Shown one piece after another: positions 32,369 to 32,889 of a stretch of DNA of 32,889 bases. The notes under the pieces are model-generated. The model saw nothing but the letters and a program-made list of their open reading frames with translations. It did no database searches and had not been told where the DNA came from. Every line of letters starts with the position of its first letter. Position 1 is the first letter of the stretch. Origin of the DNA: Candidatus Eiseniibacteriota bacterium (lineage in GTDB: Bacteria; Joyebacterota; Joyebacteria; Joyebacterales; Joyebacteraceae). The translations under genes were made by a program, and so were the position numbers. Where the stretch lies: assembly GCA_030613615.1 (NCBI GenBank), contig JAUWLR010000016.1, positions 1-32,889 on the forward strand, written 5' to 3'.

Positions 32369-32889
32369 TCGTCGCTCCCGTCTTCCGAAAGGCGGTTCTC
32401 CAGTACCTGGTCCCTCTGGAAGTCCTCAAGCCTCAGGTAGAATTCAGCGCAGTCGATCAGCGCTTCGGCGGGCACCAGCCCGACCACCTCGCTGCCTATG
32501 ACAGGCACTCCATACCGCTCGGCCTCACTCCTGACCATCTCGAACGCGCGGAAGAGCGGCGTCCCCTTGAAGTTGACCATGTTGATCGAGACCTGAACAA
32601 TGCCGCGGTCCTTGATCTCGAAGCCCAGCGCCTTGACGTACCGGAGGCCGCCGCCCGAGTGGCGGATCGACTTCGCGATCGCCTTGGCGACCGAGAGGTC
32701 GGCGGTCCCCAGGTTGATGTTGTAGGCGATGAGAAACGGCCTCGCACCCACGGCGATCGCCCCGGCCGTCGGGTGGATCCTCGAAGGACCGTAGTCTGGG
32801 TCCTTCTCGGGGTTCGTCCCGATCTCCTCCCGAAGTCCCTCGAACTGTCCCTTCCGACACTTCGCGAGGTTCTCCCGCTCGGGCCTCTT
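32365..32889 (-). CDS. Glutamate formiminotransferase, C-terminal part (cut by the window edge)
   Basis: The visible 174 residues run in frame to the last base of the window, so the N-terminus lies outside. ENLAKCRKGQFEGLREEIG and IHPTAGAIAVGARPFLIAYNINLG are family signatures at the domain junction, and the rest (VQVSINMVNFKGTPL, EVVGLVPAEAL) completes the C-terminal domain. The enzyme transfers the formimino group from formiminoglutamate to tetrahydrofolate, linking histidine breakdown to one-carbon metabolism. It overlaps the cyclodeaminase gene. No histidine-utilisation gene is seen in the window. Confidence 0.93.
   Translation of the reverse strand, partial: KRPERENLAKCRKGQFEGLREEIGTNPEKDPDYGPSRIHPTAGAIAVGARPFLIAYNINLGTADLSVAKAIAKSIRHSGGGLRYVKALGFEIKDRGIVQVSINMVNFKGTPLFRAFEMVRSEAERYGVPVIGSEVVGLVPAEALIDCAEFYLRLEDFQRDQVLENRLSEDGSDE

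Overview
The window looks like chromosomal DNA of a high-GC, diderm (Gram-negative-type) bacterium with ferredoxin-based central metabolism. The outer membrane is indicated by a lipid A acyltransferase, split heptose-phosphate genes (rfaE1/rfaE2), two outer-membrane barrels and a lipoprotein. The redox side is indicated by a four-subunit 2-oxoacid:ferredoxin oxidoreductase and a soluble Nuo-like flavoprotein complex. This mix would fit an uncultivated FCB-type lineage (Eisenbacteria- or Krumholzibacteria-like), but that placement is inference. Nearly everything is on the minus strand; only two genes near 16.4-17.8 kb are on plus.

Region 1 (100-13050, read right to left) is one tightly packed probable operon: a COG2403-type (cyclic 2,3-diphosphoglycerate synthetase-like) GTPase, sucC, sucD, the four subunits of a KOR-type oxidoreductase, nucleoside diphosphate kinase, a NuoE-like protein, a NuoF-like protein, and a 1257-residue protein that fuses a NuoG-like ferredoxin domain, a GltD-like FAD/NADPH domain and a degenerate molybdopterin-oxidoreductase domain. 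Start/stop overlaps at six junctions indicate translational coupling. As a pathway it reads: 2-oxoglutarate + CoA to succinyl-CoA with reduced ferredoxin, succinyl-CoA to succinate with ATP/GTP, NTP equilibration by Ndk, and redistribution of ferredoxin electrons between NAD and NADP by a complex that resembles Stn-type electron-bifurcating transhydrogenases.

Region 2 (13308-15876) holds rfaE2 and rfaE1 behind a recognisable sigma70-type promoter, then a gene for a protein of three ~77-residue repeats that I cannot name firmly. Region 3 (15877-17880) is a 519-bp divergent promoter region with two near-identical promoters, a DUF3467 gene, a small outer-membrane barrel gene and a strong bidirectional terminator.

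Region 4 (17937-28593, minus) is housekeeping with a DNA-uptake flavour: lpxL-type acyltransferase, DUF362 iron-sulfur protein, dprA, obg, a GlcD-type FAD oxidase, coaD, rsmD, and a PilS/PilR-like sigma54 two-component pair preceded by a comEA-like gene. Region 5 (28701-32889, minus) holds a formiminotransferase (cut by the window edge), a cyclodeaminase, a small lipoprotein, an ECF-type S component and a large outer-membrane barrel, apparently co-transcribed.

I saw no rRNA, tRNA, CRISPR array, insertion sequence or phage gene. Non-ATG starts are common here, including four TTG starts each placed behind a good Shine-Dalgarno sequence.
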